A stretch of 64,000 nucleotides of DNA from Kumtagia sp052180275 (lineage in GTDB: Bacteria; Pseudomonadota; Alphaproteobacteria; Rhizobiales; Rhizobiaceae), in assembly GCF_052180275.1 (NCBI RefSeq), contig NZ_CP197465.1, forward strand, positions 3,906,001-3,970,000, written 5' to 3'. The notes below the pieces were generated by a model. The model was not told the origin of the DNA and searched no databases. It worked only from the letters and a program-made list of their open reading frames with translations. Shown one piece after another: positions 17,186-26,495 of this stretch. Position 1 is the stretch's first letter; every line of letters starts with the position of its first letter. The position numbers and the translations under genes are program-made.

Positions 17186-17441
17186 TCCAGCCTCCGTTCG
17201 AGGCACACAATAGCAGAGAGGTGGAAATGAGCAAGGAAATTTTTCCTATCTCCTCCGCCTCCAGCATCGCATCGTGTCAGTGTGGAAGACCGGCAATGCC
17301 CGATACCGGCGGCGGTCAAATTCAAATGCCGTCCGTATAAGTGGATCGGCTGCCGGGTTTACGCCACGGCGGCGATTTGTGCTATCCGGAAGGACCATCG
17401 CTGATCCGCGGGCGCAGCCGGCCGAACCTGCCTGGGCCGGT

Positions 17442-20400
17442 TCAATTGAACTCGAAAATCTGCCTGAAAATACCTGGCGCCATGACCGACAGCGGGTTGA
17501 CCTGAAGGCGTGGCGACTTGGCGTCGCCGTCGAGCTTGAAAGTCACGCCGATCAGGCCGCGGTCGCGCCCGTTGCCGAGAAGATCGCCGATCAGCGGCAA
17601 TTCGCCGAAGATGCGATTCAAGCCATAGGCCGGCATGAAGGTGCCGGTCATGTCCATCCTGCCGCGTTGATCGTAGAGCGTGCCCTGGAAGGTCGCGCCG
17701 ATCTGCGGGCCACGCACCACGCCGTTCGCAAGCTTGAGATAGCCCTCGCCCCTTGCGATCTGCGCGTAGCCGCGCTCGAAGGAGACGCTGGATACGTCGA
17801 TCTCCTTGCGAACGGCATCGTTGAGGCTGCGGTCGCTGCCGGCCGGCGGGGTCGACAGGATCGACGCCAGCCTCGGCTCGTTGACGACCGAGAAGTTGCG
17901 GGCGTCGACCTGGCCCGACATGCCGCCGTCGCCGCTGCCGGCAAGCGCCACCTTGATCGTGCCGCCTCGCATGTTCTTGTAGAGGTCGAGGAAGCGCAGG
18001 ATCGCCCCGGCGTCCGCCGCCTGCATTCGCAGTTGCTTGCTGCTGCCGTCGCCGCCACTGGAGAAAGTGACGGCGCCGCCGGAACCGGACGCAGCGGTAA
18101 CCGAGACCCGCGAGCCATCGGCTTCGAGCTTGACGCCGGACAGCATCTCGCCATTGAAGCCGGTCACCCGGGCGACGTCGACATCCAGTGAAAAACTGGA
18201 ACGGCTGCCCGCGCCTCCCTTGCCGTTGGAATCGGATAGAAAACTCTTGATGACCGGCCGGGCATCGAAGCCGCTTCCGGTGATGCCGATCTTGTAACCC
18301 TTGCCGGACCGGTCGATCGCCACCTTGACCTCGTCGTCGCGGTTGAGACGCACCTTGTCGAGCCGCGCCGAGGCCAGTTGCCCACCGCTCAGCGTCATGT
18401 CGCCGACGATCGAGAAGGAGTTGCCGGTCAGTTCGAAGCCGGAAAGCCTGGTGTTCTTGTCCGTGGTCAGCATCGCGAACTCGGCCGCCGCCGCGACGCC
18501 GGCACCCTTGCTCCATCCTGCCCAGGGGATGTCCAGCTTGGCATTGGTCAGGTCGGCGGCGATGTTGCGGACGTCTCCGTCATCGTCGACCTGAACCTTC
18601 ACCGGTCCCGAGATCAGCGAATCGAGACCGGGCGCCAGTTTCCTGCGCGCCGCATCGTCGAGCGTGAGTTCGATTCTCCTGTCGCGCTGCGGCCCCTCCG
18701 GCCGCAGCGGCTCGACCATCGCGAGGGTCGCCGGTATGCCGTTCAACAGGCCCTTGGCCGACATGGTCGCCTGCGTCGGTTCCACCGTCAGCTTGCCGTC
18801 GGCGTCGATCAGCGTCTGGCCGGAAAAAGGCTTGGCGATCGACAGGTCCCGATAGTCGAGATCGACGATCCACTGGAGGCTTTTCGGATCGACCCCTTTC
18901 TGGAGCGGGATATCGGCGATCACATGGCCCGACACCTGGCCCGACAGGTCGCCCGGCTCCAGCGGCAGGAAGCGCATGGCGTTGATCGGATCGAGCGACG
19001 CGAATTCGGCAACGGCGCTTGCCTCGCCCTCGATGTCTATGTCGAGTTTGCCGATGACCGGCGGGCGATTGGATTTTCTGAACGCAAGCGTGCCGTTCTT
19101 GCCCGCCACCGACTGGCCGCTCGGCAAGTAGACCGTGCCGGACGAGAGTGTCACGTCCACATCATAACCGCGAACCTCGACCACGCCGTTGGCGTCGCGG
19201 ATGGGCGGCAGTTTTCCGAACGTGTCGAAGCGCGTGTCCTCAACCGCGAAACGCCCCCCGATCTCCTCGGCCGATAGCGGCACCCCATTGCCCAGACGTC
19301 CGGGCAGCACGCGGAACTCGATCGACGCCTCATGCAGCTTGCCGCCGAACAGATGGTCGAGGACCCAGTCGCGCGCCTTGTTCGCCGCGAACCAGGGCCA
19401 CAATTGCTTTGCGTCGGCGACCTGCATGTCACGGACAGAAAAGGCGAGCGCCACGCCAGGAGCCAGACCCTTCGCCAGTTCCACCTTGGCGGTGCCCAGC
19501 GCCTCGCCCTCGCCGCTCTTGACGACGATCCGGTCGGCGGAAACGATGCGCGTCGCGGGATCGAGCGTGCCTTCGACCTGCGCCTGGAAATCCAGCGCGG
19601 GTTCCGGCGAATCGGACGGCTGCACCACCGTCTTCGTGCTCACCAGTTCGTAGCGATAGACCGGCGTGTCGCCGGCCTTTCCTGTCGGCGGTCGAGGTCC
19701 GAAGGCTCCGTTGAATTCAAGCGAATTGCGGCCGGTCTGGACGAGCAGCCGGTCGATCTCGACCTTGCCCGTGCCGGTGGCGAGCGTTGCGTCGACCTGC
19801 ATGTTGCCGGTGAACACGCCGCGGGCGCCGAAGTCGACCTGCGACTTCTCGATCACGCCCGACAGCTTCAACTGCTGGCCCTGCCCCGCGGCTTGTTCGC
19901 TTCCCGTGACCGAGAGGGTCGCCGCGCCCAGGCGCCCCGCGCTTTCCGGCTGGCCGTCGCCGATGACCTCGGGCAACGCCTCGCTGACGATCGACAGGTC
20001 GAGACTGCTGATGCGCCTCGATGCCGCCTCCCGCGTTGCCGTACCGGCAAGCACGACGCGCCTGCCGTCGACATCCGCCTCGATCGAGATCTGCAATGTG
20101 CCGTCGGAAATGCGGTCCAGCGTGCCGTCGACGATCCTGACGGCGCGCAGCCTTTCGCCCTCCGGCAGGATCACGCGGATGTTGTGCAGTCCAAGCTCGG
20201 ACAGCATTCCCGAATCGATCGCGTCGAAGGCCGCATGGATCGGCTGGAACACGGCGGCGACGACAAGGTCGGGCTCGATCAGCCCACGCGCGTCGCGCAG
20301 GGCGCTCGTCCAGTCGGCCTTCGCCGCCGGCATCGCCGAGGCGGTGATGGTGGCGTCCGATATCGACGCGCTGCCCAGTTGCAGGTTTCCCGTCAGCAGC

Positions 20401-20828
20401 GGCAGCAGCCTTATGCCGAAGTCGACCGTCCCGACATCGGCTATGGTCGTCAGGCTTTCGGCGTTCTTCAGATTGATATTGGCCAGTTGCAGGCCGACCG
20501 GATGCCGGGCGCCGAACGCGATGCGAGCCGGGCCGACCGCCGCGCTGGCCTGTTCGCCCGCGATCGCCTGGACGGTCCGTTCCGCCTGCACCCGCAGCGT
20601 CTCCGTGCCCCAGTCCGAGTTGACCAGAAAGGCGACCGCCGCAACGCAAAGGAGCAGGAGGCATCCAACGCCGGCCGCTGCGAAGATGCAGGCGCGGAGC
20701 GCCCCACGTCGGGTGCGTTCCATGCGCCAGTGCGATTGCTGCCCATGCGCGGAAGGCAGCGCGGAAAGATTGGTGATTTCGTGCCGCCGAAACCGGATCT
20801 TGTGATGCTTGGGCTGCTCGTGATTCAA
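17442..20828 (-). CDS. Giant DUF3971/AsmA-like envelope protein
   Basis: A 1128-residue protein with one N-terminal membrane anchor (about 46-70) and a long beta-rich periplasmic region. The N-terminal half matches the DUF3971 type (VDFGIRLLPLLTGNLQLGSASISDATI; WPWFAANKARDWVLDHLFGG); the C-terminal part is AsmA-like and ends in MTGTFMPAYGLNRIFGELPLIGDLLGNG, the family's closing motif. Proteins of this class are thought to bridge the envelope and affect phospholipid or outer-membrane homeostasis. The frame starts at TTG; an ATG at codon 36 (MERTRRGAL) is an equally plausible start. Confidence 0.88.
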   Translation of the reverse strand: MNHEQPKHHKIRFRRHEITNLSALPSAHGQQSHWRMERTRRGALRACIFAAAGVGCLLLLCVAAVAFLVNSDWGTETLRVQAERTVQAIAGEQASAAVGPARIAFGARHPVGLQLANINLKNAESLTTIADVGTVDFGIRLLPLLTGNLQLGSASISDATITASAMPAAKADWTSALRDARGLIEPDLVVAAVFQPIHAAFDAIDSGMLSELGLHNIRVILPEGERLRAVRIVDGTLDRISDGTLQISIEADVDGRRVVLAGTATREAASRRISSLDLSIVSEALPEVIGDGQPESAGRLGAATLSVTGSEQAAGQGQQLKLSGVIEKSQVDFGARGVFTGNMQVDATLATGTGKVEIDRLLVQTGRNSLEFNGAFGPRPPTGKAGDTPVYRYELVSTKTVVQPSDSPEPALDFQAQVEGTLDPATRIVSADRIVVKSGEGEALGTAKVELAKGLAPGVALAFSVRDMQVADAKQLWPWFAANKARDWVLDHLFGGKLHEASIEFRVLPGRLGNGVPLSAEEIGGRFAVEDTRFDTFGKLPPIRDANGVVEVRGYDVDVTLSSGTVYLPSGQSVAGKNGTLAFRKSNRPPVIGKLDIDIEGEASAVAEFASLDPINAMRFLPLEPGDLSGQVSGHVIADIPLQKGVDPKSLQWIVDLDYRDLSIAKPFSGQTLIDADGKLTVEPTQATMSAKGLLNGIPATLAMVEPLRPEGPQRDRRIELTLDDAARRKLAPGLDSLISGPVKVQVDDDGDVRNIAADLTNAKLDIPWAGWSKGAGVAAAAEFAMLTTDKNTRLSGFELTGNSFSIVGDMTLSGGQLASARLDKVRLNRDDEVKVAIDRSGKGYKIGITGSGFDARPVIKSFLSDSNGKGGAGSRSSFSLDVDVARVTGFNGEMLSGVKLEADGSRVSVTAASGSGGAVTFSSGGDGSSKQLRMQAADAGAILRFLDLYKNMRGGTIKVALAGSGDGGMSGQVDARNFSVVNEPRLASILSTPPAGSDRSLNDAVRKEIDVSSVSFERGYAQIARGEGYLKLANGVVRGPQIGATFQGTLYDQRGRMDMTGTFMPAYGLNRIFGELPLIGDLLGNGRDRGLIGVTFKLDGDAKSPRLQVNPLSVMAPGIFRQIFEFN

Positions 20829-20960
20829 CGCGCGGCTCTTGATGGGTTCCTGGCGTGGGTGAACCGGATCGGCTTCCAGATTGCGATACCGGCATGGACG
20901 AATCCCGCCGCCGGATTATAAGCCCACTTCATACACATAATTGCAAAGAAGGGCATCCAT

Positions 20961-21440
20961 ATGGCTGAACTGGCAGCGGGCGACATGGCTCCGGATGTGT
21001 CGTTGCCACGCGGCGGCGGCGGGACGTTCCATCTCGCCGACCTGCGCGGCCGGCCGGTGGTTCTCTATTTCTATCCGAAGGACGACACCACGGCCTGCAC
21101 CGCCGAAGCCATCGACTTCTCGGCGCTGAAGGCCGAGTTCGAGGCCGCCGGCGCGACCGTCATCGGCGTGTCGCCCGACAATCCGAACAAGCACGCCAAG
21201 TTCGCCTCCAAGCACGCGCTGTCCATCGACCTCGTCTCCGACGAGGAACTGACAGCCGCCAACGCCTATGGCGTCTGGGTGGAGAAGAGCCTGTACGGCC
21301 GCAAATACATGGGCGTGGAGCGCACCACCTATCTCATCGGCGCCGACGGCCGCATAGTCCGCGCCTGGCGCAAGGTCCGGGTACGCGGCCACGCCGCCGA
21401 AGTGCTGCAGGCCGTGCGCGACCTGAGGGCGCCATCCTGA
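20961..21440 (+). CDS. bcp: Thioredoxin-dependent peroxiredoxin, BCP/PrxQ type
   Basis: A 159-residue peroxiredoxin. LRGRPVVLYFYPKDDTTACT holds the peroxidatic cysteine C46 (family form TPGCT, here TTACT), and the fold continues with VIGVSPDNPNKHAKFASKH and ERTTYLIGADGRIVRAWRKV. No resolving Cys is seen at the usual +5 position, so it is 1-Cys-like or uses a partner. It reduces hydroperoxides in the cytoplasm. ATG start with GAAGGG upstream. Divergent from the AsmA-like gene. Confidence 0.92.
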   Translation: MAELAAGDMAPDVSLPRGGGGTFHLADLRGRPVVLYFYPKDDTTACTAEAIDFSALKAEFEAAGATVIGVSPDNPNKHAKFASKHALSIDLVSDEELTAANAYGVWVEKSLYGRKYMGVERTTYLIGADGRIVRAWRKVRVRGHAAEVLQAVRDLRAPS

Positions 21441-21538
21441 TTCGGGAGGCAAATAACCTCCTGGGAAGAAGACCGTCAGGAACCCTTTTCGATGTTCCGC
21501 ATTCTAGGAAAGGAACAACGATTGCGGGAGAAAACACT

Positions 21539-21613
21539 ATGCGCAGTATCGTCCTGTGGCTTCTGGGCGTTCCGATACCGATCATCATCCTTCTCTGGTT
21601 CTTCATGAGATAA
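21539..21613 (+). CDS. 24-residue membrane peptide
   Basis: The sequence reads MRSIVLWLLGVPIPIIILLW plus FFMR. It is one hydrophobic helix capped by Arg at both ends, with GGGAG upstream and a strong terminator 30 bases after its stop. I recall near-identical short peptides (MRSI--WLLG-PIPIIIL) across Rhizobiales, where they are conserved but uncharacterised. Too short for most gene callers. It probably sits in the inner membrane and may regulate a larger partner; that is inference. Confidence 0.7.
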   Translation: MRSIVLWLLGVPIPIIILLWFFMR

Positions 21614-21643
21614 GTTCGTCCCTGTATTTCTGAAGACGAGAAG

Positions 21644-21668
21644 AAACCCGCCGCAATGGCGGGTTTTT
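21644..21668 (+). terminator. Rho-independent terminator after the 24-residue peptide
   Basis: AAACCCGCC (21644-21652) pairs with GGCGGGTTT (21658-21666) around loop GCAAT, followed by a T-run. This is a textbook terminator and supports transcription of the small peptide gene. Confidence 0.85.
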
Positions 21669-21926
21669 CTATGGCCAGCCGGAATGCTCTCCAGGCTCGG
21701 AATCTATGCAGCATCTCCATAGGAGACATTTGTGGAACCCGTGTTCTCCGGTTTCCCGAGCAAGGCAACCGGAGATGGATCGCCACACCCCTCACGACCG
21801 GCGCGATTCCGTCCGGTTGGGCGCTCATCATTAATCAAGCGGCGTCGCCCGCAAGCCTTTGTTAACCCTAACGATGTGTAATGCAGCCATCGCTTGTACG
21901 GGTGTCAAAGCGGAGTTCGGCGCGAG

Positions 21927-23183
21927 ATGACGGCTCAATCAACTGTTTTCGGCAAGCGTCGCGAACCGCATACCGTCATCATCGCGCGAGGCAATTCGGT
22001 CAGTCATTTCACGGTTCGTCCATGGATCGCGGCGCTGGCCGGTTCGGTCGTCGCGGCGGTCACCCTGGGTTATTTCGCCGCAACCTCGTATCTCGTCTTC
22101 CGCGACGACCTGATCGGCGCTGCGGTGGCCCGCCAGGCCCGCATGCAGCACGCCTACGAGGACCGCATCTCGGCGCTGCGGGCGCAGGTCGACCGCATCA
22201 CCAGCCGCCAGTTGCTCGACCAGCAGCTCATGGAAACGAAGGTCGGCGAATTGCTGGCCCGGCAGTCGAAACTGAGCGAGCGTCACGGCCGTCTCGGCCC
22301 CATCCTCGAAAAAGCGAATGCCGACGCCACGTCCGACTCTGCGCCCGCGCCCGAAGAACGGCCGGACGAGCGCGCCGATGCCGCCATCGGCCTCCCTGCC
22401 CTCGCCTATGCCGGCGCCGCAAACGCCGCGCCATTCTCGCTATGGTCGACGCGCGACGGCAACGATCCGTCCGAATCGTCGGCAGACCGGGCGGACAAAC
22501 TGTTCGTTTCGATCAACCAGTCGCTACGCAGCATCGAGAGCGAGCAGATCACCAAGATCTCAACGCTCGCCGACGACGCCTACCAGACCGCCGACCAGAT
22601 TTCGGATGTCCTCGAAGAGGCTGGCCTGCCCGTGGACGCCGATTTCGGCAAGACCGCCATGGGCGGCCCGCTGATCGCCATCGACAACGCCCAGGCTTTC
22701 GACACCAAGGTCAAGGAACTCGACGTCGCGCTCGACCTGCTCGACAAGGTGAAGCAGCAGGCCAAGAGCCTGCCGATCGCCAACCCGGCGCCGGGGCTTT
22801 CGATCTCCAGCACGTTCGGCGTCCGCCAGGATCCGATCCTCGGGACCCCGGCGCTGCATTCCGGCATGGATTTTCGCGCGCCGGTGGGATCGGCCGCCAC
22901 CGCCACCGCCCCGGGCACGGTGACCATCGCAGGATGGAACGGCGGCTATGGGCGGATGGTGGAGATCGACCACGGCAACGGCATCGCCACCCGTTTCGCC
23001 CATCTCAGCCGTATCGAGGTCAAGGAAGGCCAGAAGGTGGAACTGGGCGATGTCGTCGGGCTGACCGGCAGCAGCGGGCGTTCGACCGGGCCGCATCTGC
23101 ATTACGAAGTCAGGCGCGACGGCCAGGCCGTCGACCCGCTGCGCTTCATCAAGATCGGCAAGAAACTCAGCCAGTTGCTTTGA
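21927..23183 (+). CDS. M23 (LytM) family peptidase with coiled coil
   Basis: A 418-residue envelope protein: cytoplasmic tail, one membrane helix (about 32-56), an extended coiled-coil segment (about 65-115 and again 170-270), and a C-terminal LytM domain. The domain has HSGMDFRAPVGS with the zinc His and Asp, the glycine-rich core GGYGRMVEIDHGNGIATRFAHL, and the HLHYEVR His pair. It may cut peptidoglycan cross-links or activate amidases. I start at MTAQSTVFGK; a start 11 codons upstream is less likely. Confidence 0.92.
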   Translation: MTAQSTVFGKRREPHTVIIARGNSVSHFTVRPWIAALAGSVVAAVTLGYFAATSYLVFRDDLIGAAVARQARMQHAYEDRISALRAQVDRITSRQLLDQQLMETKVGELLARQSKLSERHGRLGPILEKANADATSDSAPAPEERPDERADAAIGLPALAYAGAANAAPFSLWSTRDGNDPSESSADRADKLFVSINQSLRSIESEQITKISTLADDAYQTADQISDVLEEAGLPVDADFGKTAMGGPLIAIDNAQAFDTKVKELDVALDLLDKVKQQAKSLPIANPAPGLSISSTFGVRQDPILGTPALHSGMDFRAPVGSAATATAPGTVTIAGWNGGYGRMVEIDHGNGIATRFAHLSRIEVKEGQKVELGDVVGLTGSSGRSTGPHLHYEVRRDGQAVDPLRFIKIGKKLSQLL

Positions 23184-23198
23184 AGCGAGCCTCCCGCA

Positions 23199-23218
23199 GC
23201 CGGTCGATCCGGCCTTTT
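23199..23218 (+). terminator. Candidate terminator of the M23 peptidase gene
   Basis: GCCGG (23199-23203) and CCGGC (23209-23213) form a short hairpin with loop TCGAT, followed by CTTTTCC, 15 bases after the stop. Confidence 0.5.
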
Positions 23219-23359
23219 CCACAGGGCGGCGAAAGCGATCTTACGCTTGGCCGGCGAAAGGTCGGGCAAATCGCACAAGCTCGCTCTATCGCGCTTGACA
23301 CTCTCCGGCGAACCCCTTAATCGGACGCCCACAACGCGGGTTTGCCCGACGTTGGATGC

Positions 23360-23436
23360 GCGGGTGTAGCTCAGTTGGTTAGAGTGCCGGCCTGTCACGC
23401 CGGAGGTCGCGGGTTCGAGCCCCGTCACTCGCGCCA
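23360..23436 (+). tRNA. trnD: tRNA-Asp (anticodon GTC)
   Basis: A 77-nt tRNA starting GCGGGTGTAGCTCAGTTGG, with anticodon loop CTGTCAC (GTC), T-arm GGGTTCGAGCCCC and encoded CCA at 23434-23436. The acceptor stem pairs fully, with one G-T. Confidence 0.97.
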
Positions 23437-23490
23437 TTAGTTTTCAATGCCTTAGGGCGTTGCATTAATCTAATGTTCCGTTTTTATTGT

Positions 23491-23550
23491 GACGCATGGG
23501 TTCAATTCCCATACTCTATGCCGCGACACGGGATCGAACCCGCGACCGAG
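23491..23550. other. Two inverted tRNA T-arm-like relics beside tRNA-Asp
   Basis: On the plus strand 23497-23512 reads like a T-arm (ATGGGTTCAATTCCCAT). On the minus strand 23521-23550 reads CGGTCGCGGGTTCGATCCCG, close to the 3' half of the intact tRNA-Asp 80 bases away. Neither forms a full cloverleaf. They look like broken tRNA ends left by integration or duplication next to a tRNA. Confidence 0.4.
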
Positions 23551-23578
23551 GAATTCGTGCCGTTCGAACGGCGACGCG

Positions 23579-23779
23579 CTACCTCTCAGAGCGTTTCGTT
23601 CCAGGATTTTCCGGTCGGATGGTTCGGACCATATCAAGCAATCTGATGACGGCCTCTTCGCCGACGACGATTCTTCGCTGTCCGACATAGTCGGTGAACA
23701 TCTCGATGAACTCGTCGCCTCGCCCCTCATAGAAGAGTCGATTCAACTCCAATCCGGTCCGTACTTTCGGGTCGGTCAC
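23579..23779 (-). CDS. Short hypothetical protein
   Basis: A 66-residue frame starting at GTG (TDPKVRTGLELNRLFYEGRG), with AGGGGG 6 bases upstream. Its body (DEFIEMFTDYVGQRRIVVGE, then RLLDMVRTIRPEN) has the balanced composition of a real soluble protein, but I recognise no family. It overlaps nothing else. It lies in a decayed patch between tRNA-Asp relics and an RTX remnant, so it may also be a remnant. Confidence 0.4.
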   Translation of the reverse strand: MTDPKVRTGLELNRLFYEGRGDEFIEMFTDYVGQRRIVVGEEAVIRLLDMVRTIRPENPGTKRSER

Positions 23780-23988
23780 GATGCCCCCTGCCAAGGCTCA
23801 GAAATTCATGTAACCGAATAGTTAGTTCGACGGCAACACGAAAATTTTTCGCAGAACCAAGCATCGTTCCTTTCGATCAGAGGGTTCTGCTTCCACCAGA
23901 ATTTCCTTTCGATCCAAGGTATGCCGTCTCTGGCAGATACGCCGAAAGGCCGCGCCGCCCGTATTCAACACTATTTCCAAGTTCTCGG

Positions 23989-24264
23989 ATGGCTGCGCAA
24001 CGTTACATGAGCCCCATCACCAAAGCGCGCCCATTCCCGGCGCAACTCATTCTCGGAACATCAGGTCCTGCGCCGGCAGGCACGGATTTGCGGGCCAGCA
24101 ACTTAGGAGCCGCAGGTGATTCGAACGACCGGATCATCTACGAGACGGATACCGGCGAGCTCTGTTACGATGCGGATGGCAATGGCGGGGCGGCGGCGGC
24201 CATCCATTTCGCCACCTTGTCGGCAGGTCTTTCCCTGACCCATGCCGACTTCGTGGTGATCTGA
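23989..24264 (+). pseudogene. C-terminal remnant of an RTX/hemolysin-type calcium-binding protein
   Basis: The last part, NDRIIYETDTGELCYDADG followed by HFATLSAGLSLTHADFVVI, is the standard end of rhizobial hemolysin-type calcium-binding proteins, which are hundreds to thousands of residues long. Here only about 50 such residues remain, joined to an unrelated 40-residue start, with no GGXGXD repeats upstream. I read it as the surviving tail of a deleted gene; a recruited short protein is less likely. Confidence 0.65.
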
Positions 24265-24571
24265 CCGCTTTGGCGACCTGCCGGTCTCCCGGCACGCGGC
24301 GACGAAGACAAGGTCGCTCCGAACCATCGAACGGACCGGACCACTCGCGGCTGGAAAGCCGCAGGCGGTTCCGGTGCCAATCCGCTGGCAAGCAGCGCTG
24401 CCGCGAAACGCCGCAGGCATCGTCCGACGCAGGTGCCGCTTTCATAAAAACTTAACTGTGTCGGGCAGACTGGTTATAGTTCGCCCGACATCCGCCATCA
24501 GGCTGGATGACGACAGGCAGCGGGCGTCGATATTTGCGCCGTCGGCGCAACGAGAATTTTTGGGGGACGCG

Positions 24572-26446
24572 ATGACGTCGAAGCCGGCCTGGATGTCGAT
24601 CGTATCGCTTGCGGCCCTGGCCCTGGCCCTTTCGGCCGGCGTCCCCGATGCCCAGGCCCAGACGCTGCTCGAAACGCTGTTCGGCGGCGGCCTCAAGAAG
24701 ACGCGACCTTCTGACTTCCCGCCTCCGCCCCCCGTGAAGCGGGCGAAGCAACCTAGGCAGCAGGCTGCCGCGGCCCCGAAGATAACCGGCCCTGGCTACA
24801 ACACCTACAAGGCCGACCGGCTGGTGCGGGTCGATTTCTCGCCGCTGACGCGCGTCGCCATGCCGATCGGCTACCAGCCTGCGACGGGAGCCATAAGCTT
24901 CGATGACGCGGTTGGCGGCCTCGACGATTTCGAGCTGTTCGCAGAGAAGGAGATTGCCGCCGCGCTGACCGGCTACTACGCCGGCAACCGCAATTTTGTC
25001 TGGGTCGACCAGGCCGCCCCCAATGCACGCGCCACCGAAGCGCTCCGCGTGCTCGGCGAGGCGGGCAGCTACGGCCTGGATCCTGCCGACTACCTGGTCG
25101 CGGTTCCGCCTTCGGATGCGTCCGGGCTCGATCCGCAGGCGCGGCAGCGCGACCTGATCCGCTTCGAGATGGCGCTGTCGGCACGCGTCCTGCGTTATGT
25201 CCGCGACGCCACGATGGGTCGGGTCGATCCGAACCGCATCTCCGGCTATTACGACTTCCCCGCCAAGCCGCTCGACCTCGTGGGCGCCTTGAACAGCTTG
25301 TCGCATATGTCCGAGATCCGCACCTACCTGGAGACCCGGCATCCCCAGCACCCCGAATACCAGGCGCTTCGCGTGGAGCTCGAATCGCTGGAAGCCAGCG
25401 GCGCCGACAATGAGGTGCGTGTCGACGCCAGGCTTTTGCTCAAACCCGGCGAATCGAGCCCGGAATTGCCGAAGCTGATCGGCCTCGTCGCCCGCGATCT
25501 CGACGACGAGTTGGGGGGCGAATACGGCGAGACCTTGTGGCGGCTGGGGGGAAGCGAAGTCTATTCGGATGAGCTCGTTCCGGTGATCAAGGCCGTGCAG
25601 CAGCGCGCGGGCCTGAAATCGGACGGCGTCGTCGGCCCGCGCACCGTCAGCGCCCTTGCCGGCACGTCGAAGGCGGATCGCATCGAGAAGGTGCGGATCG
25701 CTTTGGAACAGCTTCGCTGGCTGCCTTCCGAACTCGGCAGTCCCCGCGTCTTCGTCAACCAGCCGGCCTTCACCGCGAGCTATATCGACGGCGACGCCGA
25801 AAAGCTGAACATGCGCGTCGTCATCGGCGCGCCGGCTACCCAGACCAGCTTCTTCTACGACGAGATCGAGCAGGTCGACTACAACCCCTATTGGGGGGTG
25901 CCGCAGTCGATCATCGTCAACGAGATGCTGCCGCGCCTGCGCCGCGACCCTGGCTATCTCGACCGCGCCGGCTACGAGGTGACGGATGCCAAGGGAAAAC
26001 GGATCCCGTCATCGGCGGTCGACTGGGGACAGTATGGAGCCAAGGTGCCCTACGGTATCCGCCAGACGCCCAGCGAGGCCAATGCATTGGGTGAGTTGAA
26101 GATCCTGTTCCCGAACGAACATGCGATCTACATGCACGACACGCCGGTGAAGAACCTCTTCCAGCGCGACTCGCGTGCCTTCAGCCATGGCTGCATCCGC
26201 CTGCAGGATCCGCGCGGCATGGCGGCAGCCGTGCTCGGCACATCCGTCGACCATGTCGCGCAGAAGCTCAAGCTCGGCCACTCGACCGAAAAGGTGACGG
26301 CCAAGATTCCGGTCTACATCGCCTATTTCACCGCCTGGCCGACGATGGATGGCAAGGTCGAATATTTCGGCGACGTCTACGATCGCGACTCGAAGCTCAG
26401 GCTGGCGCTCGACGCGACCGAGGCGGCGCGGGCCCCGGGAAGCTGA
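24572..26446 (+). CDS. L,D-transpeptidase (YcbB/LdtD-like) with peptidoglycan-binding domain
   Basis: A 624-residue exported enzyme. Signal peptide 1-29 (ending DAQAQ), a proline/lysine linker, an LD-carboxypeptidase-like scaffold domain (about 110-310), a PG-binding domain (LVPVIKAVQQRAGLKSDGVVGPRTVSAL, about 335-365), and a C-terminal YkuD domain with YMHDTP and the catalytic SHGCIRLQDP. It makes 3-3 cross-links in peptidoglycan, common in polar-growing rhizobia. The ATG at 24572 follows GGGGGA; the frame is open upstream but that part is not conserved. Confidence 0.94.
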   Translation: MTSKPAWMSIVSLAALALALSAGVPDAQAQTLLETLFGGGLKKTRPSDFPPPPPVKRAKQPRQQAAAAPKITGPGYNTYKADRLVRVDFSPLTRVAMPIGYQPATGAISFDDAVGGLDDFELFAEKEIAAALTGYYAGNRNFVWVDQAAPNARATEALRVLGEAGSYGLDPADYLVAVPPSDASGLDPQARQRDLIRFEMALSARVLRYVRDATMGRVDPNRISGYYDFPAKPLDLVGALNSLSHMSEIRTYLETRHPQHPEYQALRVELESLEASGADNEVRVDARLLLKPGESSPELPKLIGLVARDLDDELGGEYGETLWRLGGSEVYSDELVPVIKAVQQRAGLKSDGVVGPRTVSALAGTSKADRIEKVRIALEQLRWLPSELGSPRVFVNQPAFTASYIDGDAEKLNMRVVIGAPATQTSFFYDEIEQVDYNPYWGVPQSIIVNEMLPRLRRDPGYLDRAGYEVTDAKGKRIPSSAVDWGQYGAKVPYGIRQTPSEANALGELKILFPNEHAIYMHDTPVKNLFQRDSRAFSHGCIRLQDPRGMAAAVLGTSVDHVAQKLKLGHSTEKVTAKIPVYIAYFTAWPTMDGKVEYFGDVYDRDSKLRLALDATEAARAPGS

Positions 26447-26495
26447 GACGTTGCCGCGGCGGTGGCGCAAAAAACCGCCGTCCAGCATGCTTTTG

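Noticed and set aside
23521..23600. A complete second tRNA on the minus strand after tRNA-Asp
   Set aside because: T-arm and D-arm-like parts exist, but the anticodon arm and acceptor stem do not pair into a cloverleaf.
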